Of a stretch of DNA of 64,000 nucleotides, positions 8,306 through 17,224 are shown piece by piece (positions within the stretch are counted from its first letter, which is position 1; the number at the start of each line of letters is the position of its first letter). A program made the position numbers and the translations under genes. Origin of the DNA: Bacillus sp. FJAT-27264 (GTDB lineage: Bacteria > Bacillota > Bacilli > Paenibacillales > Paenibacillaceae); contig NZ_MAQW01000012.1 in NCBI RefSeq assembly GCF_001682855.1, positions 248,001-312,000 of the forward strand. The letters run 5' to 3'. The notes under the pieces were generated by a model, which was not told the origin of the DNA, made no database searches, and saw only the letters and a program-made list of their open reading frames with translations.

Positions 8306-8861
8306 CGGAAGACACACTCTCTTTCCATATAATAATGTGAACAGCTTCTGTAATATTGTTGCAATAATAATCAGCCAGTTGCAATAACCTGATGTTTTTT
8401 TCATGCGATTTTCCCAGGCCCGTCCTTACCAAAACAGTCGTACATCCAACAGAATTGGCTGCAATCATATCGTTTATAGAGTCGCCAATAAAGTAGCAGC
8501 TGCTTAAGTCCAAGCTATGCTCCTCTTTAGCCTCCAAAAGCATTCCTGGCTTCGGTTTACGACAATTGCATTTCATTTCCGATGTATGAGGACAAACATA
8601 AAATTGAGTGATTTTAGAGCCGCTTCTTCGTAGCTCATCTTGCATACAATTGTGAATTCCTGAAATCTCCCTTTGATCAACGATGCCTTTTCCAATGCAC
8701 GCCTGGTTTGTTGTGATGAAGATATTCCAGCTTTGTTTGTATAAAAAGGCAATGCTCTCCACTGCTCCCGGAAGCCATACGAATTGGTCCCAAGAAGTAA
8801 CATAACCATTTTCAATATTCCGATTGATTACACCATCACGATCCATAAACACTGTTGGCAT
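8289..8861 (-). CDS. gmhB: D-glycero-D-manno-heptose 1,7-bisphosphate phosphatase
   Basis: HAD-family phosphatase removing the 7-phosphate from heptose 1,7-bisphosphate. MDRDGVIN at residues 6-13 carries the nucleophile and acid Asp pair. The Cys/His zinc loop typical of GmhB is visible as CPHTSEMKCNCRKPKPG. The Asp of motif III is in CYFIGDSINDM. At 190 residues it matches the family. It lies between the heptose kinase and the isomerase. The order fits the GDP-heptose pathway known from S-layer glycan synthesis in Aneurinibacillus. Confidence 0.9.
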   Translation of the reverse strand: MPTVFMDRDGVINRNIENGYVTSWDQFVWLPGAVESIAFLYKQSWNIFITTNQACIGKGIVDQREISGIHNCMQDELRRSGSKITQFYVCPHTSEMKCNCRKPKPGMLLEAKEEHSLDLSSCYFIGDSINDMIAANSVGCTTVLVRTGLGKSHEKNIRLLQLADYYCNNITEAVHIIIWKESVSSGESLH

Positions 8862-8874
8862 TCTAATACCTCAT

Positions 8875-9843
8875 TTAAGATTTCATTACAATCATAGAGC
8901 CTTGGTTTTCAAATTTAAATGTCAATTCCGGCAAAGGCAATGATAGCCGAATGGCTTGGTGGAACTTTTTTTCCGCATAAATCAACAAAAATCCTCCTCC
9001 GCCTGCTCCAGCGATTTTCCCACCTTCTGCTCCCGCTTCCAGTGCTTGTTCAAACCATATATCAATTAGAGAATTTGAAATTTCTTTCGTAAGGGTCTTT
9101 TTTATTTTCCAGCTTTCAGCCAACAAATTTCCTATATAAGCGTAATTACCTCTTTCAAGCTGTTCTTTCAACTCAAAACTTTGTACTTTTAATTTCTGTA
9201 GCATCGTCATATTTTGCTCCATCCTTTTAACCTGTTGAGTTAAAATAGTGGAGGCGGATCGATTAATGCCTGTATAAAACAGCATGAGTCTGTCTTCAAC
9301 TTCTATTTTCTGATCTTCTGAGAGTTTTATATGTTCCGTATAAACCTCCTCGTCCGGATGAAATTGAACATGTCTTAACCCGCCTAACGCAACAGCATAT
9401 TGATCCTGTTTACCTATTGGGGATTTAAGGATGTCTATTTCGATTTCACAAGCTTCCTTTGCCAGTACCATTGCATTAACGTTATCTCCTTGATATGTGT
9501 GGAGTGCGTTCAATAGTCCGACGGTTAAAGAACTGGACGATCCCAGACCTGTACCTTGTGATGGAACATCGGTCATAATACAAATATCGATACCCGTTTG
9601 TATTCCCACTTTCTTTAAAGCTTCACGTACCAGATCATGTTGGATTTCTTCGGTATGGTCAACTTCTTCAATCGCAGACGCACTCAAGTGAATTTTATTT
9701 ATGTAATTTCTTTTCACTACAACATAAATGTACTTGTCTATTGTTGTGTTTAAGACCGCTCCTCCCTCTTTCTCGTAAAACCCTTTAATATCGGTTCCTC
9801 CTCCCGCGAAACTAATTCGAAGGGGGGTTCTACTAATGATCAT
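8875..9843 (-). CDS. hddA: D-glycero-D-manno-heptose 7-phosphate 1-kinase
   Basis: GHMP kinase making the 1,7-bisphosphate. It opens MIISRTPLRISFAGGGTD (sugar-binding start typical of HddA and fucokinase-like GHMP enzymes), has the ATP loop PSQGTGLGSSSSLTVGLLNA near residue 90 and a C-terminal GGKIAGAGGGGFLL motif. The start is placed at ATG 9843 behind CAGGAG, giving 322 residues and an 11-base overlap with hddC. A frame start further up (9867) lacks a good RBS. Acts directly before GmhB. Confidence 0.88.
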   Translation of the reverse strand: MIISRTPLRISFAGGGTDIKGFYEKEGGAVLNTTIDKYIYVVVKRNYINKIHLSASAIEEVDHTEEIQHDLVREALKKVGIQTGIDICIMTDVPSQGTGLGSSSSLTVGLLNALHTYQGDNVNAMVLAKEACEIEIDILKSPIGKQDQYAVALGGLRHVQFHPDEEVYTEHIKLSEDQKIEVEDRLMLFYTGINRSASTILTQQVKRMEQNMTMLQKLKVQSFELKEQLERGNYAYIGNLLAESWKIKKTLTKEISNSLIDIWFEQALEAGAEGGKIAGAGGGGFLLIYAEKKFHQAIRLSLPLPELTFKFENQGSMIVMKS

Positions 9844-10531
9844 ACATCCATCTCCTGTTCGCTTCATTCAATGATTCCATTGTTCCGATGTCCATAAAGA
9901 AGCCTGGAATTCGGTATCCAGACATTCGCCCGACTAAGCGTGGCAGCAAATCATAAGCAATATCGCTTGGAGGGTGCGCCGAACCAGCAATGTCCCATAC
10001 TGAATCTCTGAAAATATAGATACCAGCATTGGAGAGATTACTTTTTGGTTTTGCAGGCTTCTCTTCAAAATCTACAACTACATTATCGGCTCCTAAGCCA
10101 ACGATCCCGCAAGACTCTGGACAATCGCTACTAAAAAGCGCAATGGTTGCTGGTAAATCATGCTGCTCGTGATAGCTGATAAATTCTTCTAAGGCGATAT
10201 CCGTTAAATTATCGGCGTATATAACCAGAAATGAGGTATCGCCTAAAAACATATGCCTGTTTGTGTTTAAAGTGCTCAAACTTCCTAAAAGGTGTTCTTC
10301 GTATACGAGATGAATCTTGAGGCCCCATATCTCCGAGTTTATGTAATCCGCAACGATGTGGGGCAAATAATGCATATTGATGACAACCTCCTCTATACCA
10401 GTCCTTTCCAACTTTTTAAGCCACCAACCGAGAAGTGGTACGCCTTTGATCTTAACCATACATTTAGGTACATCAGTTGTAATCGGCCTCAACCTAATAC
10501 CTAATCCCGCAGCCATTAAAATAGCTTTCAT
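9833..10531 (-). CDS. hddC: D-glycero-D-manno-heptose 1-phosphate guanylyltransferase-like nucleotidyltransferase
   Basis: Sugar-1-phosphate nucleotidyltransferase, 232 residues. The N-terminal signature is MAAGLGIRLRPITTDVPKCMVKI (G-x-G-x-R-x-R-P...P-K). Asp in FLVIYADNL binds metal, and FEEKP is the later conserved strand. With HddA, GmhB and GmhA adjacent, the product is most likely GDP-D-glycero-alpha-D-manno-heptose. The nucleotide (GDP or ADP) cannot be read from sequence by eye, but a separate kinase and nucleotidyltransferase, with no HldE fusion, favours the GDP route. Confidence 0.85.
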   Translation of the reverse strand: MKAILMAAGLGIRLRPITTDVPKCMVKIKGVPLLGWWLKKLERTGIEEVVINMHYLPHIVADYINSEIWGLKIHLVYEEHLLGSLSTLNTNRHMFLGDTSFLVIYADNLTDIALEEFISYHEQHDLPATIALFSSDCPESCGIVGLGADNVVVDFEEKPAKPKSNLSNAGIYIFRDSVWDIAGSAHPPSDIAYDLLPRLVGRMSGYRIPGFFMDIGTMESLNEANRRWMYDH

Positions 10532-10546
10532 TACGAACCTCCCATA

Positions 10547-11623
10547 CTACAAAGCCATATTTGACAAATCTTCATAGATTTCATTTAGAACGGCTTCTTC
10601 TTTAGCTGCCATCTGCTTTAATCCTGAACTGATTTTTTTGACAATCTGCTTATCAAGCGAAACAAGATATCTTAGCGTAAGGTTACTAAGGACCATTGAT
10701 TGCTTTTCTATTTCTCCAAGTCTTTCTAAATAACGCTCTAAATGACTTAATTTTGAGTTAGTGGATAAATACTTAAACCGAAGCGACATACATTTTTTAT
10801 GCTCATACAGTATATGAAAAGAGCGGATGTCCATGTATTTCAATTCTCCAGTATAGACTCCTTCAGTATGATCAAGTAAACAATCATAAATTCGAAAACC
10901 ATAAATTCCGTTTGAAACATTCTCAAATACTGTGTACTTTCTAGATGTGTTGGAAGATTGTAAATAATCGCCCAACAGATCGATTATATTACCCACATCC
11001 AATTGATAAGGTTCCTTTTTGTGAAAATGTGAACGAGGTTTAAATCGGAGCAATTCTATTTCACTTAAGTGAAAGTTCAAATTTGTACTTCCATGCTCAA
11101 GACTAAATTCTCCATCATTTCTTAAGTCAATCGTCTTATAAGCCATTTCGAATTCAAAAAAAGGAATTTTATGGAACTCGTATTTGCCATAATTAAAAAA
11201 ATCTGCACCGTAAAACACTTCCAATTCAGAATTATAACCATATATTAATATTTCATGGAATCTGTGATATTGATTATAAAATTTACTATAACTAGAGATG
11301 TAGTAACTATTTAAAGTTGCATGAAAAAACAATTCGTCATCCACACACTTCATCACAAACCCCACAATATCTGGAAACCAGTTCTGCAGGGTTTTTCTTG
11401 TTAACACTTGATAATCCAACAACGGGCAAACTCTCTGGATATTATCGGGGTATATTAACAGATCTAATCGGTTGAGTATATTATTACATTTCAGTTGAAT
11501 CAGATTGCTGTGGAACCAGGGGTAAAACTCTTCATGAGGTGAAGCAATGGAAATGACATTTGTCTGTTGGGGGTAAGTGGTGATAATAGGAAATTGAATT
11601 TGTAATTTTATGTCCATTGGCAC
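10547..11623 (-). CDS. BtrH/papain-like family protein, paralogue of the 40191-41216 gene
   Basis: 358 residues. The core HEILIYGYNSELEVFYGADFF (after YNQYHRF) matches by eye the His- and Asp-bearing strands of the other three related proteins in this window (14494, 33419, 40191). All of these recall the BtrH N-terminal fold, a C39-like acyltransferase/peptidase scaffold; BtrH moves an acyl group from a carrier protein onto butirosin's aminoglycoside. At the N-terminal helix, where two relatives have Cys, this one has Trp (YPWFHSNLIQL), so it may not be catalytic. Other Cys residues exist (LKC, RVCP). First gene of the heptose operon; RBS AGGAGATG. Confidence 0.55.
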   Translation of the reverse strand: MPMDIKLQIQFPIITTYPQQTNVISIASPHEEFYPWFHSNLIQLKCNNILNRLDLLIYPDNIQRVCPLLDYQVLTRKTLQNWFPDIVGFVMKCVDDELFFHATLNSYYISSYSKFYNQYHRFHEILIYGYNSELEVFYGADFFNYGKYEFHKIPFFEFEMAYKTIDLRNDGEFSLEHGSTNLNFHLSEIELLRFKPRSHFHKKEPYQLDVGNIIDLLGDYLQSSNTSRKYTVFENVSNGIYGFRIYDCLLDHTEGVYTGELKYMDIRSFHILYEHKKCMSLRFKYLSTNSKLSHLERYLERLGEIEKQSMVLSNLTLRYLVSLDKQIVKKISSGLKQMAAKEEAVLNEIYEDLSNMAL

Positions 11624-11989
11624 ATCTCCTGATTATGTTATTATGTTTTATATACAAATTCTTCCTATAAGTATAATTAAAATAAATAATATTACATATG
11701 TGTATTTATACTTTATATATGTCTTTTTTTACACTCTTATAATTCTGCATAATTGATTGATAATGTAATCACATATTAGTACTAGCTAAAGCTTGCTAGA
11801 GAAAAGCCCACTTCATAATTGAAGTGGGCTCAAAGTGTCGTAAAACCCAGGTTAATTAATGCTTTTGGGTTTCTGTCACGTTTTACAGAACTAAAAAAAG
11901 GGGGGGGCCCGTTTATCTAAAGCACCATATTTTGTACGGCTGCCTCATCAGCGATTATTCCCTGACATTTACAGCTTATTCAACCCATT
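11624..11989 (-). promoter_or_regulatory. intergenic region between the two cluster transcripts
   Basis: 366 bases between the long and short units. It holds the terminator at 11805-11830 and, to its left, about 170 AT-rich bases (11630-11800) where the heptose operon promoter must lie; I cannot assign -35/-10 boxes with confidence. A7G8 homopolymers abut at 11883-11897. Confidence 0.45.
11805..11830 (-). terminator. terminator of the long biosynthetic transcript
   Basis: AGCCCACTTCA (11805-11815) pairs perfectly with TGAAGTGGGCT (11820-11830) around a TAAT loop. On the minus strand it is followed by TTTTC. It lies 160 bases past the SDR stop. Confidence 0.85.
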
Positions 11990-12730
11990 TTAAAGCCTTG
12001 AATCTAAATTAAAAACTCTACCACTAATTCCTGTAAACAAATTTGATGATATGTATATCAAAAAATTCGTTAAATAGTTCAAATCATCATTAATTGGTAA
12101 TATACTCTTGTTTTCTGCAATTTTTCTTTTGTTTTTGTCATTCCTGTTTAAATCTGTAACAATAAAGCCTGGACAAACTGCATTCACAGCAATATTATAT
12201 TGACCTAGCTCCTTCGCAAGCGTTTTTGTTAACGAGATTATTCCAGCCTTTGAAGCAGTATAATTAATTTGACCTACCGCTCCTTCTTCTCCCTTCAGAG
12301 AAGCCATATTAAAAATTTTGCCGAACTTTTGTTTAATCATTATTTTTGAAAATTCTCTGCAGCAAAGAAAGGTTCCAGTAAGATTTACATCAATAACTTT
12401 TTGCCATTGTTCAATAGGCATCATATGAATTAGATTATCGTCACAAACACCGGCATTATTAATAAGCACGTCTACACAACCATACTTATTAATTACGGTA
12501 TCATACATTCTTGCTACATCCGATGGATTTGTAACGTCCGCTTTTATAAGCATGCAATCTTGATTGTATTGGGAAATTTCACGAAACAATTTTTGGGCCT
12601 TATCTTTACTTTTAAAATAATTAATTACAACTTTTGACTTTTCTTTTGCAAATGTCTTTGCTAATTCGCTTCCGATACCTCTAGATGAGCCAGTAATAAC
12701 TATTACCTTATTAGACACATCTACAATCAA
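11990..12730 (-). CDS. short-chain dehydrogenase/reductase (FabG-like)
   Basis: NAD(P)-dependent oxidoreductase, 246 residues. The cofactor loop is TGSSRGIGSELAK (residues ~13-25), then NNAGV and the catalytic Y-x3-K in NYTASKAGIISL. A Ser is expected about 13 residues earlier, and NMASLKGEEGAVGQI supplies it. FabG-type reductases act on carrier-bound or free beta-keto groups, so this may reduce an intermediate on one of the cluster carriers. It probably starts at TTG 12730. It is the last gene of the long unit, 100 bases after the A-PCP gene. Confidence 0.88.
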   Translation of the reverse strand: MIVDVSNKVIVITGSSRGIGSELAKTFAKEKSKVVINYFKSKDKAQKLFREISQYNQDCMLIKADVTNPSDVARMYDTVINKYGCVDVLINNAGVCDDNLIHMMPIEQWQKVIDVNLTGTFLCCREFSKIMIKQKFGKIFNMASLKGEEGAVGQINYTASKAGIISLTKTLAKELGQYNIAVNAVCPGFIVTDLNRNDKNKRKIAENKSILPINDDLNYLTNFLIYISSNLFTGISGRVFNLDSRL

Positions 12731-12830
12731 TTCTGTTCACCGTCCGTTCTAGTTGATTACAAGATCACGTATTAAAATGATCATTATCCTTCATCTCTCA
12801 CCAATTAGCCGAGTAATGATGATACCTCTA

Positions 12831-14492
12831 TCAATCACAGTTGTCCGATATTTTTGATTCTAAATATTCTATCATCGACTTGATGGTAGGGAACTCTTTG
12901 CTTAGTAATTTTTCATCGTCAAACTCAAAACTGAACTCGCTCTCTAAATCGACAACAATTTTGATAAATGTAATTGAATTAAGACCAATAGCAGTAAAAT
13001 CAGTTTCTAAAGTAATATCTCCAGCTATTTCGGAATCAAATTTTGAAACTATAGCTTCGAAAGCTCTCTTTTGAATGTCACTTAATTCTTCAAACTTCCA
13101 GTTCTCCAGCGCAGAATTTTCTACCTTTATCTCTACACACTCCAACACTCTTTTTCTATCAATTTTCCCGTTCACCGTTTGGATAAATCCTTCAACCCGT
13201 TTAAATATAACGGGAACCATATATTTAGGAAGTTTTAAAGACAAGTAATTTAACAGTTCTCCAGGTTCTATGTGCTCATCGCTTGTATAAAAAGCATGCA
13301 AATCTTTATCCGTTTCGCTCGCTTCTGACGTGATAACAACTGATTGCTTTATACCGTCAAATTGATTTATAGTAGCTTCAATTCCTTCTAGTTCAATTCG
13401 ATGCCCTCTTATTTTAACCTGATTATCTATACGTCCTAAATACTCCAAATCATTATCAGGCAAATATCTTCCTAAGTCCCCTGTCCGATATACTTTAACA
13501 TCTGGCTTTTGTGGTAAATTTAGAAACTTTTCATCGGTTAGATCATCTCTTCCAATGTATCCTTTTGCAAGTCCTATTCCTGAAATGCAGATCTCCCCGG
13601 TTTGTCCATTTGGCAAGATGAACAAGTTTTCGTCAACTATGTAAACCTCCGTATTTTTAATAGGGCGACCAATATCGATCCGATCTTTATGAGTAAGCTC
13701 GCTCACAGTAGACCATATAGTTGTTTCAGTTGGACCGAACATGTTATATATCTTCGCAGTTGTCTTATTCTGCAATGTCCGTAGTAGACTAAGTGGAAAA
13801 GGCTCGCCGCCTATCATAATCTCTTCAACCTGCTTCAAACAAGAAAGTTCTTTATCGTAATTTAAAAGTAGCTGCATTCTTGATGGTGTCATTTGAATCA
13901 TGTCAACATTGTTTTCTTGAATTAGTTTTGCCATAAGTCTGGGGTTGCTTTGTTCATCTTCGTTAGCTAAAACAACGGTCAATCCTTTTTCTAAAGCCAT
14001 TATGCTTTCGAGAAAGAAGATGTCAAAGGAAACTGTAGTTAGACAGGCAATTCGTTTTGACGGAGAAAAATCAATAATTTCCGATATACCGTCAATGAAA
14101 TTAAGTAATGCTTCACGCTTTACTTCTACTCCTTTTGGTTGACCAGTTGACCCTGATGTATAAAGGATATATGAAGTGTCGTTCTCCTTGAATTGTTGAG
14201 TAAATTCTATGATACTGTCATCATCTACAATGATTGTTTTGGGGCAACTCACTCTATCAGTATATTCTTGTACAGTAATAACGACATTTAAGTCATTAGC
14301 TGAAATTATTGTATTAATTTGTTCGTCGGGCCAATCTGAGTCGAGTGGTATGTATGTTATTCCATTTTTATAACAACTATGTATAGTTGAAATTAAGCTT
14401 ACATTTCTTTTAAGCAAAATACCAACTAAGTTGTTATTTGAAATATCAACCCTACAACAATTGTAGGTCTTTTGGTCATCGAGCATCTGCAT
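12831..14492 (-). CDS. NRPS A-PCP didomain, glycine code
   Basis: Activates an amino acid as adenylate and loads it on its own carrier. Motifs in order: YILYTSGSTGQPKG (A3), MFGPTETTIW (A5), YRTGDLG (A7), GRIDNQVKIRGHRIELEGIE (A8), NGKIDRKR (A10), then a carrier with GLNSIT (phosphopantetheine Ser near residue 506). Reading the pocket against GrsA gives D-I-L-Q-M-G-M-I-W-K, almost the published glycine code D-I-L-Q-L-G-L-I-W-K. The adenylation N-terminus is short (first ~40 residues missing relative to GrsA). No condensation or thioesterase domain. Starts two bases after the preceding stop, RBS AGAGGAG. Confidence 0.88.
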   Translation of the reverse strand: MQMLDDQKTYNCCRVDISNNNLVGILLKRNVSLISTIHSCYKNGITYIPLDSDWPDEQINTIISANDLNVVITVQEYTDRVSCPKTIIVDDDSIIEFTQQFKENDTSYILYTSGSTGQPKGVEVKREALLNFIDGISEIIDFSPSKRIACLTTVSFDIFFLESIMALEKGLTVVLANEDEQSNPRLMAKLIQENNVDMIQMTPSRMQLLLNYDKELSCLKQVEEIMIGGEPFPLSLLRTLQNKTTAKIYNMFGPTETTIWSTVSELTHKDRIDIGRPIKNTEVYIVDENLFILPNGQTGEICISGIGLAKGYIGRDDLTDEKFLNLPQKPDVKVYRTGDLGRYLPDNDLEYLGRIDNQVKIRGHRIELEGIEATINQFDGIKQSVVITSEASETDKDLHAFYTSDEHIEPGELLNYLSLKLPKYMVPVIFKRVEGFIQTVNGKIDRKRVLECVEIKVENSALENWKFEELSDIQKRAFEAIVSKFDSEIAGDITLETDFTAIGLNSITFIKIVVDLESEFSFEFDDEKLLSKEFPTIKSMIEYLESKISDNCD

Positions 14493-14493
14493 A

Positions 14494-15423
14494 TTAGCGT
14501 TTCTCCTCTTTAATTATTGTATAGCATAAATCGTTTTCTAAACTAGCAATAACAAGCAATTCTTGTTGTATCTGCGAAATTAGTTTAAGCTTTTTAGATA
14601 GAATAATCTTAATAAACATATTTTTAATGGATTCCCATTTAGAATGGATAACATCCATTGCACTAATATATTTATTTGGCCATTGTAAGTACTCAAAAAA
14701 ACATTTTGTATTATATCTTGCATTTGCAACATTACTTAATCTTCTTATAAGAAGAGCATTTGATAAATCATCCGGATATTTTGTAAGTTTATCTATTGCA
14801 TCTATAATTTCCAAATAATCACTGAAATTTCTAATTGAGCTATAAACTTCATTGTTAATATTTGATTCTAAAAAAGTTAGATACCTGTTCTTTAACAAAA
14901 TAAGATCATTTTGATTTTGACTATTTCCCAATACTTGTACAGAACGGCACTCATTAATCTTAAATTCCTTTAAATTATCTACCTCCAAAATACGATTTGA
15001 ACTAAACGAATCAATGATATTTATTGACTTTTTCAAAGAATCATACATTACTAAAAAAGAATGGGAAACATGATGCTTTTGATATGCTAAATTCCACGGT
15101 AAGTTAAATGCATCTGAGTTTATTAACATAATATTCCCATCAGTTAAGTAATTCATTACGTTATTTATATCATTATTAGTAGAAGTAAAGTGCATATCGA
15201 AGTATGACTTTGATATTTGAAAATAATTATTAATGCATGATTTGAATCCCGAGTTAAAGTGTATATTATTTTCTAACAATGGCTCAGTTGTTTTGAAACC
15301 AAAATCCCATGAAAATAAGAATAGAGGTCTAAAGTCAATCTCATAATGATCACTTATATTTGCTATACAATTTTCTACGCAATTATGTGTTGGATACCGT
15401 TTTACAGAAATATGATTACTCAT
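14494..15423 (-). CDS. BtrH/C39-like acyltransferase or peptidase family protein
   Basis: 309 residues from ATG 15423 (RBS AGAGAGGG); a longer frame to 15492 would overlap the ABC gene. The likely nucleophile is in HNCVENCIANI (Cys 15 or 19). A His follows in HHVSHSFLVMYD and Asp in INIIDSF, the Cys-His-Asp order of the papain-like/BtrH fold. The second half is helical and unrecognised, as in BtrH relatives. It sits between the exporter and the A-PCP gene, so transferring the loaded glycyl group onto an acceptor amine or hydroxyl is a reasonable guess. The family call is by pattern, not by search. Confidence 0.55.
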   Translation of the reverse strand: MSNHISVKRYPTHNCVENCIANISDHYEIDFRPLFLFSWDFGFKTTEPLLENNIHFNSGFKSCINNYFQISKSYFDMHFTSTNNDINNVMNYLTDGNIMLINSDAFNLPWNLAYQKHHVSHSFLVMYDSLKKSINIIDSFSSNRILEVDNLKEFKINECRSVQVLGNSQNQNDLILLKNRYLTFLESNINNEVYSSIRNFSDYLEIIDAIDKLTKYPDDLSNALLIRRLSNVANARYNTKCFFEYLQWPNKYISAMDVIHSKWESIKNMFIKIILSKKLKLISQIQQELLVIASLENDLCYTIIKEEKR

Positions 15424-15445
15424 AATATTCCCTCTCTCACAAATA

Positions 15446-17224
15446 TTAGCTCCCAACGATTGATGGTTGTATATCCTTTCTATTTTTTTCAACTGCTTTT
15501 TCCCCTGCTAAATACTGATTTTGGAATAGCCAATCATAAGTTTCGTTTCTGCTACGCAGATTTTCATGGGTATCTAAAGCTACCATAGCCCCATCTTTTA
15601 AAACCAGCACTTTATCACAGTCCAAAATAGTGGATAAACGGTGTGCAATGGAAATCATGGTTTTTCCTGACGAAAGGTTCTTGAGTTCTGTAATGATGTC
15701 ATTCTCATTTTCGTTGTCAAGAGCGCTTGTACTCTCGTCAAAAATAATGATATCCCTGTTCTGTAAAAAGGCTCGAGCAATAGATAAGCGCTGTCTCTGC
15801 CCTCCTGAAAGTTTCACACCTTTTTCACCGATTACCGTATCCAGTTTATTCTCCAATGTTTCAATGAGATCGTAAATACTCGCTCTCTTACAGCAATCTA
15901 TCAATTCCGCATCAGTTGCGTCTGCCTTTGCAAGCAATAGATTTTCTCTGATCGTCATATTGAAGAGAACAGGTTCCTGCATAACGATACTAACTTTTTC
16001 TGACACACACTCGCTGTTCACAGTATATATATCAATGCCGCCAATGCGTACTGCACCATCCTGCGGTCTAATCTGCCCTGTCAACAGTTTAGCGATTGTA
16101 GACTTGCCGCTTCCGCTTTTTCCGACGATTGCTAGATGTTCGCCCTTACTTACGGAGAACGAAATGCCATCAAGAACAAAGGAATCGATTCCCTCATATG
16201 TGAACTTCAGATTTTCAACATTAATATCTGTTCCTTCAATTTTCTTATAGGGTCTCTTACCCACTTCTAGTTTCAATATCTCGATAACTTTTTCGATCTT
16301 CACCGAATCATTATTGAAATTCATGATAGAATTACCAATGTTCTCTATATACCCGAAAAACTGCCCATAAAAGCTAATAAAAATGAGAAGCACACCAACT
16401 TGCGAATAACCCTTAATGACAAATAATCCGCCAATAAAATATATAAACAGCTGGGTAATGAAGTTTTTCGTGAAGAATGAATATGTAATTCCTAGATGCA
16501 AATAGAGCTGATTTAGAAAATAAATGCCCCTAATCTTCTTATAATGCCCGTTTAATTCATCAAACTGCACGCCTTCAAGGTTATTGCTCTTGACATCTTT
16601 CCAGTTTTGAAAGCTTGAATGTAAAAATGTTTCATATTTAGTTTGTAGTTTCCATAATTCTTCTCCAGCCTTCTTCGTTTTGCCCCCCAAAAAATTAACC
16701 GTTAATAGTGATATCGGAACAAAAACAAAACTGATGACTGCAATTCGCCAGTCGTACCATAACAAAATAACAGCCAGGACAGTAGCGTAAACGACAGCGT
16801 AGATAAAATCTAAAATATGGGTCGTAAAAAAATTCTCGGCAACAATAGAATCGTTTTCAATCCGGCTTTTAACGTCACCAATGCTATATTTGCTATATAC
16901 ATCGTTCTCAAGACGGGTATACTTTTTCAGCAATTTGTTCTTTATTCTCAGATCATATTTCAACGTTAACCGATTTGAAAATTTCTTACTGACTGCGATC
17001 CCGATTGTCGCGAACAAGAAAACAGCCAGATAACCGATGATAACTGGCAAAAGCTCGCTCATATTCTTATCCATTAAGACACGGTTTACCAAAAATGAGT
17101 ACAAGAACAAAGGGATTAGCCCAAATACTAGGTTCCACACCTTGAAAAAACCGAGCGCAAACAAAGGCTTTTTAATACCGTCTATATCTCGAGTTAATGC
17201 CCTAAAAAACTCCAATCGCTTCAT
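15446..17224 (-). CDS. ABC exporter half-transporter (membrane plus ATPase), subunit B
   Basis: 592 residues: six-helix membrane domain (residues ~20-310), then an ATPase with Walker A GKSGSGKST, signature LSGGQRQR and Walker B IIIFDESTSALD. It has the catalytic Glu and an H-loop in ISIAHRLST. It overlaps the next exporter gene by 4 bases, so the two probably form a heterodimer. No C39 peptidase domain is fused. Probable role: export of the cluster product, giving producer self-protection. Confidence 0.9.
   Translation of the reverse strand: MKRLEFFRALTRDIDGIKKPLFALGFFKVWNLVFGLIPLFLYSFLVNRVLMDKNMSELLPVIIGYLAVFLFATIGIAVSKKFSNRLTLKYDLRIKNKLLKKYTRLENDVYSKYSIGDVKSRIENDSIVAENFFTTHILDFIYAVVYATVLAVILLWYDWRIAVISFVFVPISLLTVNFLGGKTKKAGEELWKLQTKYETFLHSSFQNWKDVKSNNLEGVQFDELNGHYKKIRGIYFLNQLYLHLGITYSFFTKNFITQLFIYFIGGLFVIKGYSQVGVLLIFISFYGQFFGYIENIGNSIMNFNNDSVKIEKVIEILKLEVGKRPYKKIEGTDINVENLKFTYEGIDSFVLDGISFSVSKGEHLAIVGKSGSGKSTIAKLLTGQIRPQDGAVRIGGIDIYTVNSECVSEKVSIVMQEPVLFNMTIRENLLLAKADATDAELIDCCKRASIYDLIETLENKLDTVIGEKGVKLSGGQRQRLSIARAFLQNRDIIIFDESTSALDNENENDIITELKNLSSGKTMISIAHRLSTILDCDKVLVLKDGAMVALDTHENLRSRNETYDWLFQNQYLAGEKAVEKNRKDIQPSIVGS

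Noticed and set aside
11883..11897. A7G8 homopolymer pair as phase-variation switch
   Set aside because: Intergenic, not in a coding frame and not close to a start codon.
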